Counted from the first letter of the stretch, positions 46,641 through 60,792 are shown. The stretch is DNA of 64,000 bases from Podarcis raffonei (GCF_027172205.1 NC_070603.1:105375803-105439802), one strand, 5' to 3'. A program made the numbers and translations. The notes: generated by a model from the sequence alone, not told the origin.

Positions 46641-48229
46641 CACCATAGTTCATTTCTTATTTTGATTTATGGGGTGCTTTGCCATATGAATATGCACAGA
46701 GTGGATCACAACAGAACTTTGCTAGTGTTTATAATACAATGCTTCACACTAGATTTTTGAATTAAAATTGCAGCTGATCCACAGATGTTTAGTGGAGATA
46801 GGTTAATAACAAGAAAGCCGAAATCCAAACAGCCAATTGGATCGTTCTGAACTCTGGGTCACCTCCTTGTCATTAAAGTCCTATGAACACAAGTCCTCAC
46901 CACTTTCCAGACAGGCGCTACCTCTCGTTTTTCTCCACCCCACATTCCAATATAGAACCGAAAGATCCCAGCAGACACTTATTCAATTGACTGAAGCAGC
47001 AAACAGTCAAGTGCATCGTGTTGCCATGCAACTTGTGTCGGCTTCCCTGTGGATGGGTTTGGTTTTTTTGGTTGTTGTTACCTTGGTGACAACCAGCTGA
47101 ATAGTCGTGGCACACGAAATTGTCTCTTTCTTCCCTAAGAGTGAACATGGGCTAATTCTGTTCTTCAGGGGGGTTCTAGAAGCGAGCAGAGGTGGATGGA
47201 TTTCCAGCACAAGATGATAGCAGGTACTTTGCTTCCCAGGTCAAGGATGTCTGTGAGCAACTTCACTCTCCCCTCCCCACTTTGAAATTGCATGTGGAAG
47301 CAGCATTTGGTGGAAAGAAAACTCTGCAAATCTTTTGAGCTACCGGAATCTTTCTCAAGGTCTGGAACGAACAACTGCACTGGAGAGCAAATTTCCCAGA
47401 GGCTATGGATGATGTAATACACGTCTGAGTGGAAAGAGCAGGCCTTTGCAAACCATTCCATCTGTAGCACTGACCTACTTGGGCTCAGCCGAGTTCTCAG
47501 TGACCTGGGAGGAAATAAAGTAGATGTAATGAATGCACAATCACACCTGATTGGAGGGAACCAGATGGTGTGAAGTGCATTTAATTATTCACATCCATGC
47601 TACAGAAATGTGGGCTAAGTGACTGCCCTGGTCTTTCCTTGTTTTATCATCAAGGGCTGCTCTAACAGCGTCTTTCCTTTGCGGCAGCTGTCTGCCCATA
47701 GCACAGTGCTCGCTAATGGTGCTGGGACTTCAGCCATCAGGGCCACAATCTTATTATGGACTTTTGTTGAGCCTGCTATGTGGGCATCCTAATGCTTGCT
47801 GGCAGATGATGCATCATAAATGGCGCTTGGGGTCCTTGGGCATCCATTGAACAGAGCAGCCGAAACCCAGAACACATGTTCCTCAGGCTCTGCACATCAC
47901 ATCACTGAGCCGGCAAGACTGCAGACAGTACCTTGTTTTAACTCTGCCTGGCAGTCTGAAGGAACAAAATGTTTACAGCGTGGAAACAGGACCTTGTTCG
48001 CAGAAGGCATTTGCTCCTCCCACATGCAAAAATAGGAGCGGCACCATGTTTCCTGGCAGAGCCGCAGGCAGAAACCAGCCAGGTAAAGCTTACCTTCATC
48101 TTTGTTTCTCCGTTGCGTCTCACAACTTCTCCACCAGAGGAAAGGTTTTTAAAAAGGAACGGAATCTCTATGTGATTTGTACTTTCATTTTGTACTTTCC
48201 TCATTGAAAATCACTTTCATCCATCTCCG

Positions 48230-49020
48230 ATTTTAATAAGCCTCTCCTCCTCCCAGAGGGGAGGGATTGTGATCGGGAACCGATTCCCGCGCTGCGCAGG
48301 AAGCGTTCCGGCCCCTGCCCTGCCATCATCACTGGCGTGCCACACCCCCCCCCGGAGGCGTGGTTTAGCCGCTCGGAGACGTGGTTTAGCTGCTCAAATG
48401 CGGCCGGCCAGCTCTCCCCTCCATTGCGCTGCTGATTTCTTCGAGTCACTCACCCACCAACCACTCCCTTTAGTGCGTAGCTTCTCGCTTGACCTTGCTA
48501 TGGACCTATGGTTGGTCGCCTTGGTTGCCCAGGGGGCCAGGTAGGTGTTTTTTCCAATTGGCAAATTGGCACCGGCCTCTTGGTTTTTTTCGCCTACCTT
48601 GTAGCAATCGTCACAACTTTCTCGGTATTTGGTGGTTAGGCACTGGAATGTGTTGTTGATGTATGGAAGGGCAGGGTGTGGCCATCGCCTACCCCTTCAC
48701 TTATGGGTATTCCGTTAAAGGAATCCGGCGGTCGTGGATCCTGTCCAATGCCCTGCGTGGCTGGGGGCCATGGCATGACCCCCGGTGACATCAGGGGAGA
48801 GCTTATAGTTGTATTTACATCAACAGGCTCCCCCTACTGGTGGTTAACCCTCGTCTAGACTCACCCCTCTCAGAGTGGGTGGAGTCAAAATTTGCTGTTG
48901 TCCAATGCCTAAGCCAATACCTCTCACATGATGTAATCAAAAAAGTTGTGGCCTTTTCTTGCCCGTTAACCTAATATACTGTGTCCACGTGTCTTTATTA
49001 TTCCCAAGCGGGGGGCGGGT
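48230..49020. repeat. GC-rich block, unclassified; possible old retroelement or orphan CpG region
   Basis: This block contrasts with AT-rich neighbours. Near 48353-48395 a 21-base unit (ggaggcgtggtttagccgct) occurs twice in tandem with two differences. The right half has cccctactggtggtta and a tctttattattccc stretch reminiscent of an LTR end, but I cannot find convincing termini or flanking duplications. I do not recognise a gene; the frames are short on both strands. Confidence 0.35.
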
Positions 49021-50968
49021 CCTCGAATCACAATGAATGTATGACTATAGGAAGAAGCCTGCTGAATCTGGCTAAAGTCCTATCTTGTCCAAAATACTGT
49101 TCCTACAGTGACCAGCTATATGCTTCTGAGAAAACCCCAAGCAGGACAGGAGCGCAATAGTTCTCTCCTACTGTTGTTCCCTGGCAACAGCTATACAAGA
49201 GCATACTGCCTGTAATCCTGGAGGAGGTACAATAGCCATTATGGCTAGTAGCCATTGGCAGCCTTATTCTCCATGAATTTGTCAAAACCCCACTTAAAGC
49301 CATCCAGGTTGGTGGCCATCACCACGTCTTCTGAAAGTGAATTCTTTTAAAGTGGCACTTAAGGGGGGGGGGGACATAATTTGACTGGTAGATATGAAAA
49401 TTAAACTGTATTGTCAATTCCAATGCATTTGTTCATATCCTTTACAATTCCTTTTTCAATTGCAACATTAAAGACTATAATTTCAGCAAAACAAGAAGAC
49501 TGAACCAAGAAACCGTAATCTCTATTAGACATTTGGAGACAGGTCCTGCTGTCCAAGCTTGCAAATGATTTCGAGCACGTCTTAAAGAGACTGTACTAAC
49601 AGGCACAAAACCTTTATTAACAGGTGCAAACCAGTTAACAGTATGCCTGTACTGCAAACTGTTTATTTCTCCACCCGCCTGCAGTGGTGAACTAGTACTG
49701 AGTTACTAAAATGGCATGTAAGAAATGGATGTAATTGTAATGAATGAAGCCTTAATGGGTTAATTTCATCAAAACAGAAGTTTTATATTCATTCATTCAC
49801 CCAGAGTGCAACAGCAACAGCTCTGCCATAAACTGAGTGAGGCGACAACAGCAGACTATTTAGAGAGAGGGCTGGAGGTTAGCACTAGACAACCTGTTAT
49901 TGGGAGCTAATTATGCACAGTTGGTTAATTTACATGCCTTTCTGGTTGGTGTACTTCCCACTTCCTTTTCCAGAATTCTGGGCAGCCCTTGCCTTCTAGA
50001 AATGGCTATCAGACTAATACTACATACAAAGTGATGGGATCAGAATGAGCCGTTGTCATAGTGGACAGTTCTCTGAAACCATAGGGGTGGGGAGCATATT
50101 AAATGCCAGGAAAGAGAGAAAATAAAACAGCAAGCACCATTATGCCACTGTATAATAAATCTATAGCATGGCTACATTTGAAGCACCGTATACAGCAAGG
50201 GGTGGCTTTACACATGTCATTAAACTCCCAATTCTTATCAGCCCCAGCCAAGATGAGAGTCCAGGCATAAGGGGAGTTCTGGTTCAGCAACCTATGGAAG
50301 GCAACAGGTTAGGCACTTTTGGTATATGATACTGGTCACCCAACTTGAAAACGAGCACAGAGCTGGAAAAAAACCAATTAAAATTATCAATGGAAATGAA
50401 AAGCTTCACTATAAACATTTCAGTTTTTTGGGGGGGAGGAGGGAGAGACTTAATAAAGAATATGAATGGAGTAGAGTGAGAGAATCCTTCCCACCACCAT
50501 CACTTGTAATCCTAGAGACTCGGGGTCACTCAATGCGGTTGACTGGCAGCAGATTCAGGAGAAATATGCTCTGTGCCTTCATTTTCTGCTTGGGAGCTTG
50601 CAGGAAACTGTGACTGAGTGCTGTCAATAGCAAGGCTGGTGTCAACACCTAGCATCCTTGGGCAGGTGTGCCAGGGCCATGGCTCGCCATCAAGGCCCAC
50701 AACCAATGCCTGCTCTAATCCCACATTAAAAAGAAAATCCTCCTGGTGCTCCAAGCAGCCATTTTAATCCCTTCAGCACTATATTCCAGAGCAACAGCAC
50801 TAGTAGAAAATTCAAATGGCAGCTCAGCTCTTGATGTCCGCAGTTGTTTCCTGCTGCTGCAAGGTTACCGGTAAGTCCATTAAGGCCTGCCAGGGAGCAT
50901 TTTGAACAGGGCTTCCTCAAACCTGAAGCCTGCTTTAGTTGGAGCTTTGGTTTGATGCAGCAGGGCAC

Positions 50969-51065
50969 AGAATCATAGAATGGTAGAGTTGGAAGGGACC
51001 CAAGGGTCCAACCCCCTTGCAAGGCAGGAATCTTGGCTAAACCATCCATGACAGATGGCCATGTA
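50969..51065 (-). mobile_element. CR1 LINE 3' terminus
   Basis: agaatcatagaatggtagag followed by ttggaagggacccaagggtc and caacccccttgcaaggcagg is the inverse CR1 end, as at 30034. Confidence 0.88.
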
Positions 51066-52849
51066 TTGTTTTAATTAATAAGGCTGGTTCAAGGACTAGC
51101 AACCCTGAAGAGGGGTTGCGTTTTGCAAATGTTCTGAGAAAACTAGCCCCTTAAAGCCCCCACTCCCCAAAAAGTACTGTTCCGGGGACAATGAATTACT
51201 AATATTTAACCATATGACCTAAGCACTGAATGATGCAATATACTGCAAAGGAAAGCAATCCTTTGTCTTAGATAGGAAGGAAACGACCAGCTTAATGTGT
51301 TAATGATGGGCATCATGAAGTAATTTATTAATGTTTTACAAGAGATGAAACCACCATCATAAAACTATGCACATGATCTTTATTTTTTTTAAGGGAGCAG
51401 TTACTTTTTCAAAAGCTCATAGGCAGCTTGTGCAGGCTTAATTATCTTACTTTGGTAGAGGAGTATATTCCAGAGAGAGGATTTCTCTTTGGAATGCCTC
51501 AAATATACAAGACACAGTGAGAAATGAGCAGAACGACTGACAGCCAGACAGCCAATTTTTAGTTAAAGCAGGATCTCAACTGTCCTGAGGAAGACCTTCA
51601 GTCCCAGCAGAGTTAAAGTTCAATTTGTGTGTTTAACAACAGATTCTCACAGACAGCAACAGATACAAAACTATACACCAAGAGAACACGAGCAGCCTTT
51701 AGGGGTTCCCTGGAGAAGCTAGTATAGAATTTGCATTCCAAAAGAATCTCAGCCCTTAGAACAAGACTCTGGTGCTCATGATGGCAGAGGCTATTTTTAA
51801 AATAGCCTGGCTGATGTCTATGAAAAGGAAGATGGTGTAGTAACTCCAAAACGGAAAGTAAACAAGAACCACCAAGACCAAATTCTGGCTGAGACTCAGC
51901 AAATGTATAGTCCTGAACAGGATAATTTTATCCCACTGAAACACTTTACAGATCAATAATCCTGCCTTTACTGCCTGAGCATGGGATGTGCTTCAGCTAA
52001 AACACACCAGGCATGCAATAAAGTCCTCCTGAGGAAAAACGGCAGTGGAAACAGTCACTCTGAAGTCGTCCTATTTCAGGTTCTTTCAACTTCCAGTTTT
52101 AAAACCTCTCTTGACTTTGAAACCACCACAATACAAGCACAGGTACCATATGTACCAGAATTCATCATTTGGCACCTCAGATATAACCATGAGGTTGGCA
52201 CTTGTGAACCGGTATCACTGGTTACCAGAAAGCACCTACTGAAAGAGTATTTTAGGGGGAAAGGGGGCTTGAAACACCTGTGTTTCTGTGCTGACCGCAC
52301 TTTCTAGCCAACTGCAACAGGATCTCTGAAGAAACCTGGAGATTACTCCCTTATACCTGAAATTTGTCAGTTTGAGTTTATTAGACATTAATACAAGATT
52401 CTGCAGCTCTGTTAATTTTATATCTGTTGCATCCAGTTCTTGAGCTTTCAGTGTGTGAACTAGTTCAAACCAGCATGCTGCACCACAGTGTGGGCCATAC
52501 ACCTCAAGGTAACAAACAAGAGACTTAAAACCAGTACCTGCCATGACTGAGTAATGCACAAGCCCCACTGAAGTTTCTGGGACTGCTGAAGTAACATCTG
52601 TGTTCATGTGCAAGTCTCATTCATTTCCATGCTGCTTACACAGGAACTTTAGTGACAGACTGTGTAGTGTCTGTAAACCAAAGCTAAACAATCTTCTTAC
52701 GTGCTTGCATGCACTTAAGTGTGAAGTTTATCCTGAGAATTAAATGCACAGTGGCTAGATCTCCAACCCCACCCTCCACCTGGTACTATCGCCACCATCC
52801 ATGCAGTTCTTTACTAAGATTAAAAAATGGGAAATTAAAATAGTCCTTC

Positions 52850-52855
52850 TTTATT
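52850..52855 (-). promoter_or_regulatory. SLC25A20: Candidate SLC25A20 polyadenylation signal AATAAA
   Basis: AATAAA on the minus strand lies about 305 bases after the stop codon. Downstream on the gene strand (about 52765-52800) the sequence is G-rich, as at many cleavage sites. A second AATAAA at 52377-52382 would give a longer 3' UTR. Which is used cannot be told from sequence. Confidence 0.55.
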
Positions 52856-53160
52856 TCCAAAAGAGGCGAATAAGAAGAAATTTGACACCTATTAATAGCA
52901 GTAAGGTTTTCTACGAGCAGCTTTACCCCTATGGTAACTTTGGGTTCAGAAGGCAGGTATGCATCTCAAACTCCCAACAGGGATGAGAATTGGCTCGAGA
53001 TTCCGAATGGCAACAACAGCCTCCTCCAGAGGTAGCGAGTAAGGCAAAAACCGGTTATTAAAAAATAAGTCATTTATACAGCTTATTTTGCTTCCATTTT
53101 GCTTCTCTAATGCAATTGCCTCCTTCCTCTTGTCCTCAGGTTCCCTTAGGAACACGTCCT

Positions 53161-54948
<1,788 letters not shown>

Positions 54949-55058
54949 CCGTCTGGAAACGAGACTTCAACACATCTGGAGGGATCGCAACAGCCCAGTT
55001 AAAAATCCCTGCCATGCCACCTGCAAACAGAATCCTGGGTACACTGAGGTCACGGACA
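54949..55058 (-). CDS. SLC25A20: SLC25A20 coding exon 7
   Basis: The 110-base exon follows ttttctgcag and ends ACGG|GTGAGT (phase 1). It completes S203, then encodes [36 protein letters not shown], residues 204-239, with the third signature PPDVLK. The residue split with exon 6 reads serine, where human has arginine. About 31 bases upstream of the exon lies a (CT)n tract on the gene strand. Confidence 0.97.
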
Positions 55059-55085
55059 CTGCAGAAAAGATTAAAAAGAGGAAGG

Positions 55086-55131
<46 letters not shown>

Positions 55132-56039
55132 CTTCAGAATCCTCCATCACCAATTACTTCTGTTGTGAATGATCACAACGTGCTTATTATGCATAAATTT
55201 AAGCTTTATCTGCATTGGCACAGATTTTTTTGTTTTTTGTTTTTGCATTTTATCATTATTTGACACTACTGTTCACAGGGTGGTGGTTGTTCTATGTTTC
55301 TGCATTCCGAGGGCAACATTTCACATATCTGTAACCCATGAAAGTGCAAACCGTAGACTTCAGGGTGCCACAAGACCTACTTTTCTTTTCAGTTCCTATT
55401 TATGAAGATCACAACTTCTTGGGACCAGAAACGCAACAGACACCAAGGCAGAGGGGAGGCGGCGGGGAAGTTGGCACAGTGCAAGGGCGCCAGTAGGGCC
55501 AATTCGGACTTTTCCGTTGGTGCACCTGCACCGCACAGGCTCCCCACTACCTCACCCCCTGTAGTATCACAGCTCTGCTCCACCCAGCAAGCTGCTTTTG
55601 TTGTTGCGTTCCTGCAGCGCGCTGAAAAAAGGGAAACTTTCCTGCTACAACTCAGGTCAGAGAAAGACGTTCTGTCATAATTATTATGTGGATTCCTGCA
55701 CTCTGCCCCGTGTCATACTACAAGGCACATACAACGACGAAGCCACTTAGGCTTACTTTACAGTAAGGTTTACTGTAACAGAACATGTTAAGGGCTTTGA
55801 TCACTTCAAATCCTTGATAGAAATGTAATCTTATTAGTAGTAGTGCATTTTTTTAAAAAAAATGGCTTTCCTGTAAACAAATGCAACAAAACTAAAGAAC
55901 ACGTAACCAAGTATTTGAGCATTTCCCTGGAAACACTTGCCCCTGGTGTTTTTGATAATTAAGTACACAAGATTATCCTTACTCAGCAGCAGGAAGAATT
56001 TCTTAGATGTACTGGTGGGAAACGTAGGGTTTTACTCAC
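55059..56039 (-). other. SLC25A20: SLC25A20 intron 6
   Basis: Apart from the (GA)n tract next to exon 7, I see a GC-richer patch at 55430-55620 without recognisable repeat structure, and AT-rich sequence elsewhere. Confidence 0.75.
55090..55129. repeat. (GA)n microsatellite in SLC25A20 intron 6, near the exon 7 acceptor
   Basis: About 20 uninterrupted GA units. On the gene strand it reads (CT)n and sits 32-71 bases upstream of exon 7, merging with the normal pyrimidine-rich region of the acceptor. Confidence 0.95.
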
Positions 56040-56112
56040 CTCTGCCCTTCAGGTGTCAGAATATGTTTAAGCCACTCATAGGTCATGAAGTACATCCCAC
56101 TGGCTGGAACAT
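56040..56112 (-). CDS. SLC25A20: SLC25A20 coding exon 6
   Basis: The 73-base exon follows taccag and ends at GAG|GTGAGT (phase 2). It encodes D179 (split with exon 5) then [23 protein letters not shown], residues 180-202, the even-numbered helix of repeat 2. D179 follows R178 of the preceding exon, as in the family. Confidence 0.97.
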
Positions 56113-56343
56113 CTGGTAAAACAAACGCAAATTCAGACTTAGAGAAACCAGAGGCGCAACTGGGCCTGACTTGCAAGGAACCTTCTGCAAGGAAGGAAAT
56201 GGCACAGAACATTCCACCAGGCCCCAAAGCAGAACAAAGTGGGCTTGACTCCTTGATTGAGACAGGGGCAGAGCTGGGGAGAAGGGGTGGGGAGAGAATG
56301 GAAAGACAATATCATCTGTGATTATAAATCAGATTATAAACTA

Positions 56344-56580
56344 GACAGAGGGCGTTCTCGATAGTGGCGCCCGCCCTGTGGAACGCCCTCCTATTAGATG
56401 CCAAGGAAATAAGCAGCTATCTTATTTTTAAAAGACATCTGAAAACTTCAGGAAAGTTTTTAATATTTAATGCTGCATTGTTTTTAACACTTGATTGGAA
56501 GCTGCCCAGAGTGGCTGGGGAAACTCAGCCAGATGGGCGGGTATAAATAATCAATTATTATGATTATGATTATGATGATT
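56344..56580 (+). mobile_element. LINE 3' end, CR1/L2 group (SLC25A20 intron 5)
   Basis: gtggcgcccgccctgtggaa begins a short relic frame reading APALWNALLLDAKEISSYL, followed by gagtggctggggaaactcag and a tail of (ATT/ATG)n. It is the same family as 8190 and 60453 and is antisense to the host gene. Confidence 0.85.
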
Positions 56581-56740
56581 ATGATGATTACTTACAAAAG
56601 GAGCCATTCGGTGCCAACCTCCCCTCTCCCCCTTTAACAATCCAGCTACTTTTATTGTTATTTTAACAAAACTTTAAGAAAAAAATAACATTTACAACAT
56701 TCCACAAACAGGGCTTTAGGGGCACTTGACCAGCAATTAC

Positions 56741-56858
56741 CTCTCATGAGGGTGAGCACCGTTCCTTTGTAAACACCTCGAATGCCAGCCTCGCGATAAA
56801 GCTGTTTGGCACAGTCCAAAGGGCCTCCGTATTTAATTTCACCAGAGGCTGCCTGGAT
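56741..56858 (-). CDS. SLC25A20: SLC25A20 coding exon 5
   Basis: This 118-base exon follows ccctttag and ends AGAG|GTAATT (phase 1). It encodes [39 protein letters not shown], residues 140-178, the repeat 2 matrix helix, the GVYKG motif and the start of helix 4. R178 is the last complete codon. Confidence 0.97.
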
Positions 56859-58909
56859 CTAAGGGAATTAAAGAATGGTTTTCTCATCAGCTATAACTAC
56901 ACGGTTGTACAAATGCCCCTAAATCTAGAACTCCTGAAAGGCAGCTCTGCAAATTTGATTCCTCCCTCAGACGTCAACTGTGAGATGTGAGCCGCAGGAT
57001 GTCAAGTGATGACTGCGCACCAAAGTGGCGGAAATTGAAATCCACTTGATCTACAGTAAATATTTATTGCATATATTTATTCCATAGGCCATCACAATTG
57101 CATAAAAATATACAAACGAGAAGGATAAGACAAAGTCAGAATGAAAATCAACTTCAAAACTTCTTGTGGTCGCTCTTAGTTTTAGCTTGCTCAAATTAAT
57201 GAGTCGCTTCTGCAAGCCTGGTGTGAACGTTCTGTTCAAAAATTCACTCAAATTGAAATTGAACAAACTATCAGCTGCTCTGCCTGCATCCTTCTTCCCC
57301 TTCCAGCTCTTTAACATCTCATTTCCTTACCTAGTCCAAAAAGAGCCTGCAAAAACTTCCATAAAGTGTATCATTCATAACAGTAATCAAATGCAACATT
57401 TAGTGACTTCGCCTCGGGGGGTAGTCAAGCTGTAAACGGATGTATACTTGGAAATAAAAAGGCAGGGGAATGAGAAATGAACCTGCACATTCAATATGTT
57501 CAGATAACCACAGGCTGGATAACGGGCCTGTTACTATGGGGAGCTTTCAATAAGGTCTGGAGGTCCAAGGCTCTTGGGAAGCCAAGAGCAGATATGCCTG
57601 GTGTGAGCTACCCCCATTTCCCACCCTGATCCACGGAAACTGATCTTGGGGAAAGGGGAAGAGACTATTCTGGTCTACAAGATAGGGCCCATCAGAAGTG
57701 AGAAGTCCTCTGGAGAGAGTTACTTGACAGCCAGGAAAGTGTCAGGGTGCACAGCAGTTCCCTGACTGTTGCCTCTCCAAGAAGAGAGTTCAGATGTAAG
57801 AGAATTTCACCACAAGGAACTCCAGCAGGGGGGAAGGGGGCTGTAATAAAGTTGAAAAAGTGCTGTCACTGACACAGAGGCAGGTTGCGTCTTTAAGAAA
57901 GGCCACAGGCCAAAACTGAAGCCTGAGGACCAAGGAGAGAATTACGTATCAGTATCAAATAGGACAGCAGTAAGTATAAAAGGTAAAGGTACCCCTGCCC
58001 GTACGGGCCAGTCTTGACAGACTCTGGGGTTGTGCGCCCATCTCACTCAAGAGGCTGGGGGCCAGCGCTGTCCGCAGACACTTCCGGGTCACGTGGCCAG
58101 CGTGACAAAGCTGCATCTGGCGAGCCAGCGCAGCACACGGAATGCCATTTACCTTCCCGCTGGTAAGCGGTCCCTATTTATCTACTTGCACCCAGGGGTG
58201 CTTTCGAACTGCTAGGTTGGCAGGCGCTGGGACCGAGCAGCGGGAGCGCACCCCGCCGCGGGGATTTGAACCGCCGACCTTTCGATCGGCAAGCCCTAGG
58301 CGCTGAGGCTTTTACCCACAGCGCCATCCACGTCCCTAGCAGTAAGTATAGGACCCTTGCAAATATTGTAATAGGCCCGTCAACCCTATTGGGAGAACAC
58401 TGTCCTAACCAGTTCAGCGTAAACATGCTAGGAACCTCCTGCAAGCTATTGCAGGATGCACAAGCCTCTGGCCAGATGACTGGACCTCTGTTCCACCCGT
58501 CACTCTCCTCCTCCTGCACTCTCTTCGCTCCTGCACTCGTCACTGCACCCCACTTGTAGCACTCATATGAGCAGTATCATTAAGAAAACTTTGCTGGTGG
58601 GAATGTGATGTGCCAACGGTTAGTAGTTAGAGGCAGGGCATAGTTTCCTGGCAATTTTAGCATCCTCTCTCGTTTGTATCTATACACACTTCCGCACATA
58701 TGTCTTTTTACACACACATGGATATGCTTAGCCAAGTGGACTGGGGGAAAACTTTATATTTACATGGTGTCCTGCTAACCTCAGACTGAAGGCTAGAGGA
58801 GGACACCCAGCGATAAGAAGGAAATATGAGGATGCAAAGCTTTTGCTAGGGCACAATGGCCAGACAAGCTTCCTGGAAAGGTTGGGTGGCTTCCTGAAGC
58901 CCCTCTTAC
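56859..58909 (-). other. SLC25A20: SLC25A20 intron 4
   Basis: It holds the Sauria SINE. The rest (56859-57960 and 58351-58909) has no recognised repeat or exon. Confidence 0.8.
57979..58337 (-). mobile_element. Sauria-type SINE, full length (SLC25A20 intron 4)
   Basis: Minus-oriented, the same sense as the host gene. The tail aaaggtaaaggtacccctgc is at the low-coordinate end and the tRNA-like head (B-box as ggttcaaatcc on the minus strand) is near 58265-58335. A 13-base duplication, agcagtaagtata, flanks it exactly at 57966-57978 and 58338-58350. Confidence 0.94.
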
Positions 58910-59000
58910 CTGTAAAAGGCACTTGATTCTCTCTCCCGGGGCCATGATTACGGTGGTGAACACCCCAGAAAGCATGCCTGCAGCAAAAAGCTGGGGATAT
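58910..59000 (-). CDS. SLC25A20: SLC25A20 coding exon 4
   Basis: The 91-base exon runs from ctatgcag to the donor gtaaga. It completes the split threonine, then encodes [30 protein letters not shown], residues 110-139. PGERIK is the second PX[DE]XX[KR] signature, at the matrix end of helix 3. Human has GIMTPGERIK here. Confidence 0.97.
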
Positions 59001-59794
59001 CTGCATAGGGATGAAAGGACATTAATCACGGGATTTGCATTTTCCTAAACACAAAGTCAGGGAGAGATGTAGTGATGACTCCCAACGTGGATGGTTTTTT
59101 TAAAGTGAATTAGATCAGTTCATGGGGATAAAGGCTCTGAACATCAGTTGCTGGGGGTCAGAAGTGGGAGAGGGCTATTGTGCTCATCTCCTGCTTGTGT
59201 GCATCCCAGAGACACCTGCTTGGCCACTGGTCAGCCACCCGTAGGGTTCTTGAGTCCTTACTAGGCCTTGCCATGCCACTGTATTAAATCAACAACTGCT
59301 CAGCAGTGCGGCATTTTAGACTCTGCTCTTTCAAAGCCCCTTCCATTTCCAGAACAAAAGAACTAAAAATGCCAGCCAACTATTAAAAATACCTGTGCAT
59401 ATTATGAGGGCTGTTCCCTGTCAACGTTAAAAATTCCAATTAAGTGCCAAGAAAACTAACGTTCTGAGCAAAATGTAATCATGCAATTAAATGATAATTT
59501 TGTCGTCTTTATTTCCCCCCCAATTTACATCTCACCAGGTGCTTCAGAAAGAACCTCAGAGCAGCTAACAACAATTTTAAAAAATAATAAAAGCCAATTA
59601 AAAATATAAAGGCAGCATGAGCAGTCATTACAGAACCATAGCAGCAGCAGATTCAGATAGATCACTATAAATTTGGAACAATATTTGCATATTCCCCCAC
59701 TTTACCGCAGGGGTAGGGGAGCCTCAGGCCTCATGCAGGCTTCAGTCTAGCCCTTGGGACTCTTTCACGGTCACATCTCTCTCAAGATCACATA

Positions 59795-60029
59795 CAGTGG
59801 TACCTCAGGTTAAGAACTTAATTCGTTCTGGAGGTCCGTTCTTAACCTGAAACTTTTCTTTACCTGAGGTACCACTTTAGCTAATGGGGCCTCCTGCTGC
59901 TGCTGCTGCTGCTGCGCCGCCAGAGCACAATTTCTGTTCTCATCCTGAGGTAAAGTTCTTAACTCGAGGTACTATTTCTGGGTTAATGGAGTTTGTAACC
60001 TGAAGTGTCTATAACCCAAGGTACCACTG
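59795..60029. mobile_element. Tigger/mariner-like MITE (SLC25A20 intron 3)
   Basis: CAGTGGTACCTCAGG and its inverted complement CCAAGGTACCACTG form the ends, with TA at 59793-59794 and 60030-60031. The interior has a (CTG)n run of about 6 units. It matches the 14450 copy in length and internal order. Confidence 0.92.
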
Positions 60030-60452
60030 TACCTTGCTCTCTTTTCCTCAAACCCTCCTTGAGGTTTTTTACCTTGCTGGAATGTGCCCTTGAACTCCAA
60101 TAATGCAACTTTTACACCTGTTGTTCCACCCACCTTTGCCCCTGGCCCCATGCACCATGTTAACCAGGATGCAATGTGACCTTGGTCTATCTGAGGTTCC
60201 CCGCTCCTGCTTTACTGGCGTGATAGGTGGGGGAAACTGCCTTAACCAACCTCAAAACAGCCAAAATGAAGCACACCAAAGTGGACCTCTTCAGAATCTC
60301 TTTTGGTTTTAACATCCCTGAAGAATTTAGTATCATCAGCAAACTTGGTCACCTAATGTCAGAAAAGCCAATGTAGGTGGTTTCAAAAAGAGATTAGACA
60401 GGGTGGGGAAGACTCATCCCCCCCGCCCCCACTGTTGATAAGCTGAATACCA

Positions 60453-60722
60453 GCAGAGGGTCTTCTCGGTAGTGGCGCCCGCCTTGTGGAATGCCCTCCC
60501 ATCAGATGTCAAGGAAATAAGCAACTATCTTACTTTTAGAAGACATCTGAAGGCAGCCCTGTTTAGGGATGTTTTTAATGTTTGATGTTTTATCACTTTA
60601 ATAATAATCATCATCATCATAATATTCTGTTGGGAGCCACCCAGAGTGGCTGGGGAAACCCAGCCAGATGGGCGGTGTATAAATAAATTATTATTTATTA
60701 TTGTTGTTATTATTATTATTAA
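60453..60722 (+). mobile_element. LINE 3' end, CR1/L2 group (SLC25A20 intron 3)
   Basis: gtagtggcgcccgccttgtg, then catctgaaggcagccctgtt and gagtggctggggaaacccag, with an AT-rich (ATT)n tail. It is the clearest copy of this 3' end in the window. Confidence 0.87.
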
Positions 60723-60792
60723 GGTGGGGTTCGGTCCTGCAGGGAATGTGCTGGCGAAGGAGACCTCTTTTCCCCACCCCTGTGAGTCCACT

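Larger units (their letters stand above)
28961..52830. other. Intergenic region between PRKAR2A promoter and SLC25A20 3' end
   Basis: No protein-coding or RNA gene can be supported. Recognised repeats are listed singly. The remaining longer stretches (30.8-34.3, 35.2-37.2, 37.5-39.0, 41.5-43.0, 43.9-45.1, 45.5-48.2, 49.1-50.9 and 51.1-52.8 kb) are mostly AT-rich with short homopolymers and no protein motif. A few stretches near 35.2-35.4 and 49.4-49.7 kb look like old repeats I cannot name. Open frames here are about 60-140 codons, or longer only inside Bov-B. Confidence 0.75.

Noticed and set aside
52236-52613. 125-codon minus-strand frame downstream of SLC25A20
   Set aside because: It has no recognisable motif, sits in or beyond the 3' UTR, and ordinary base composition allows a frame this long by chance.
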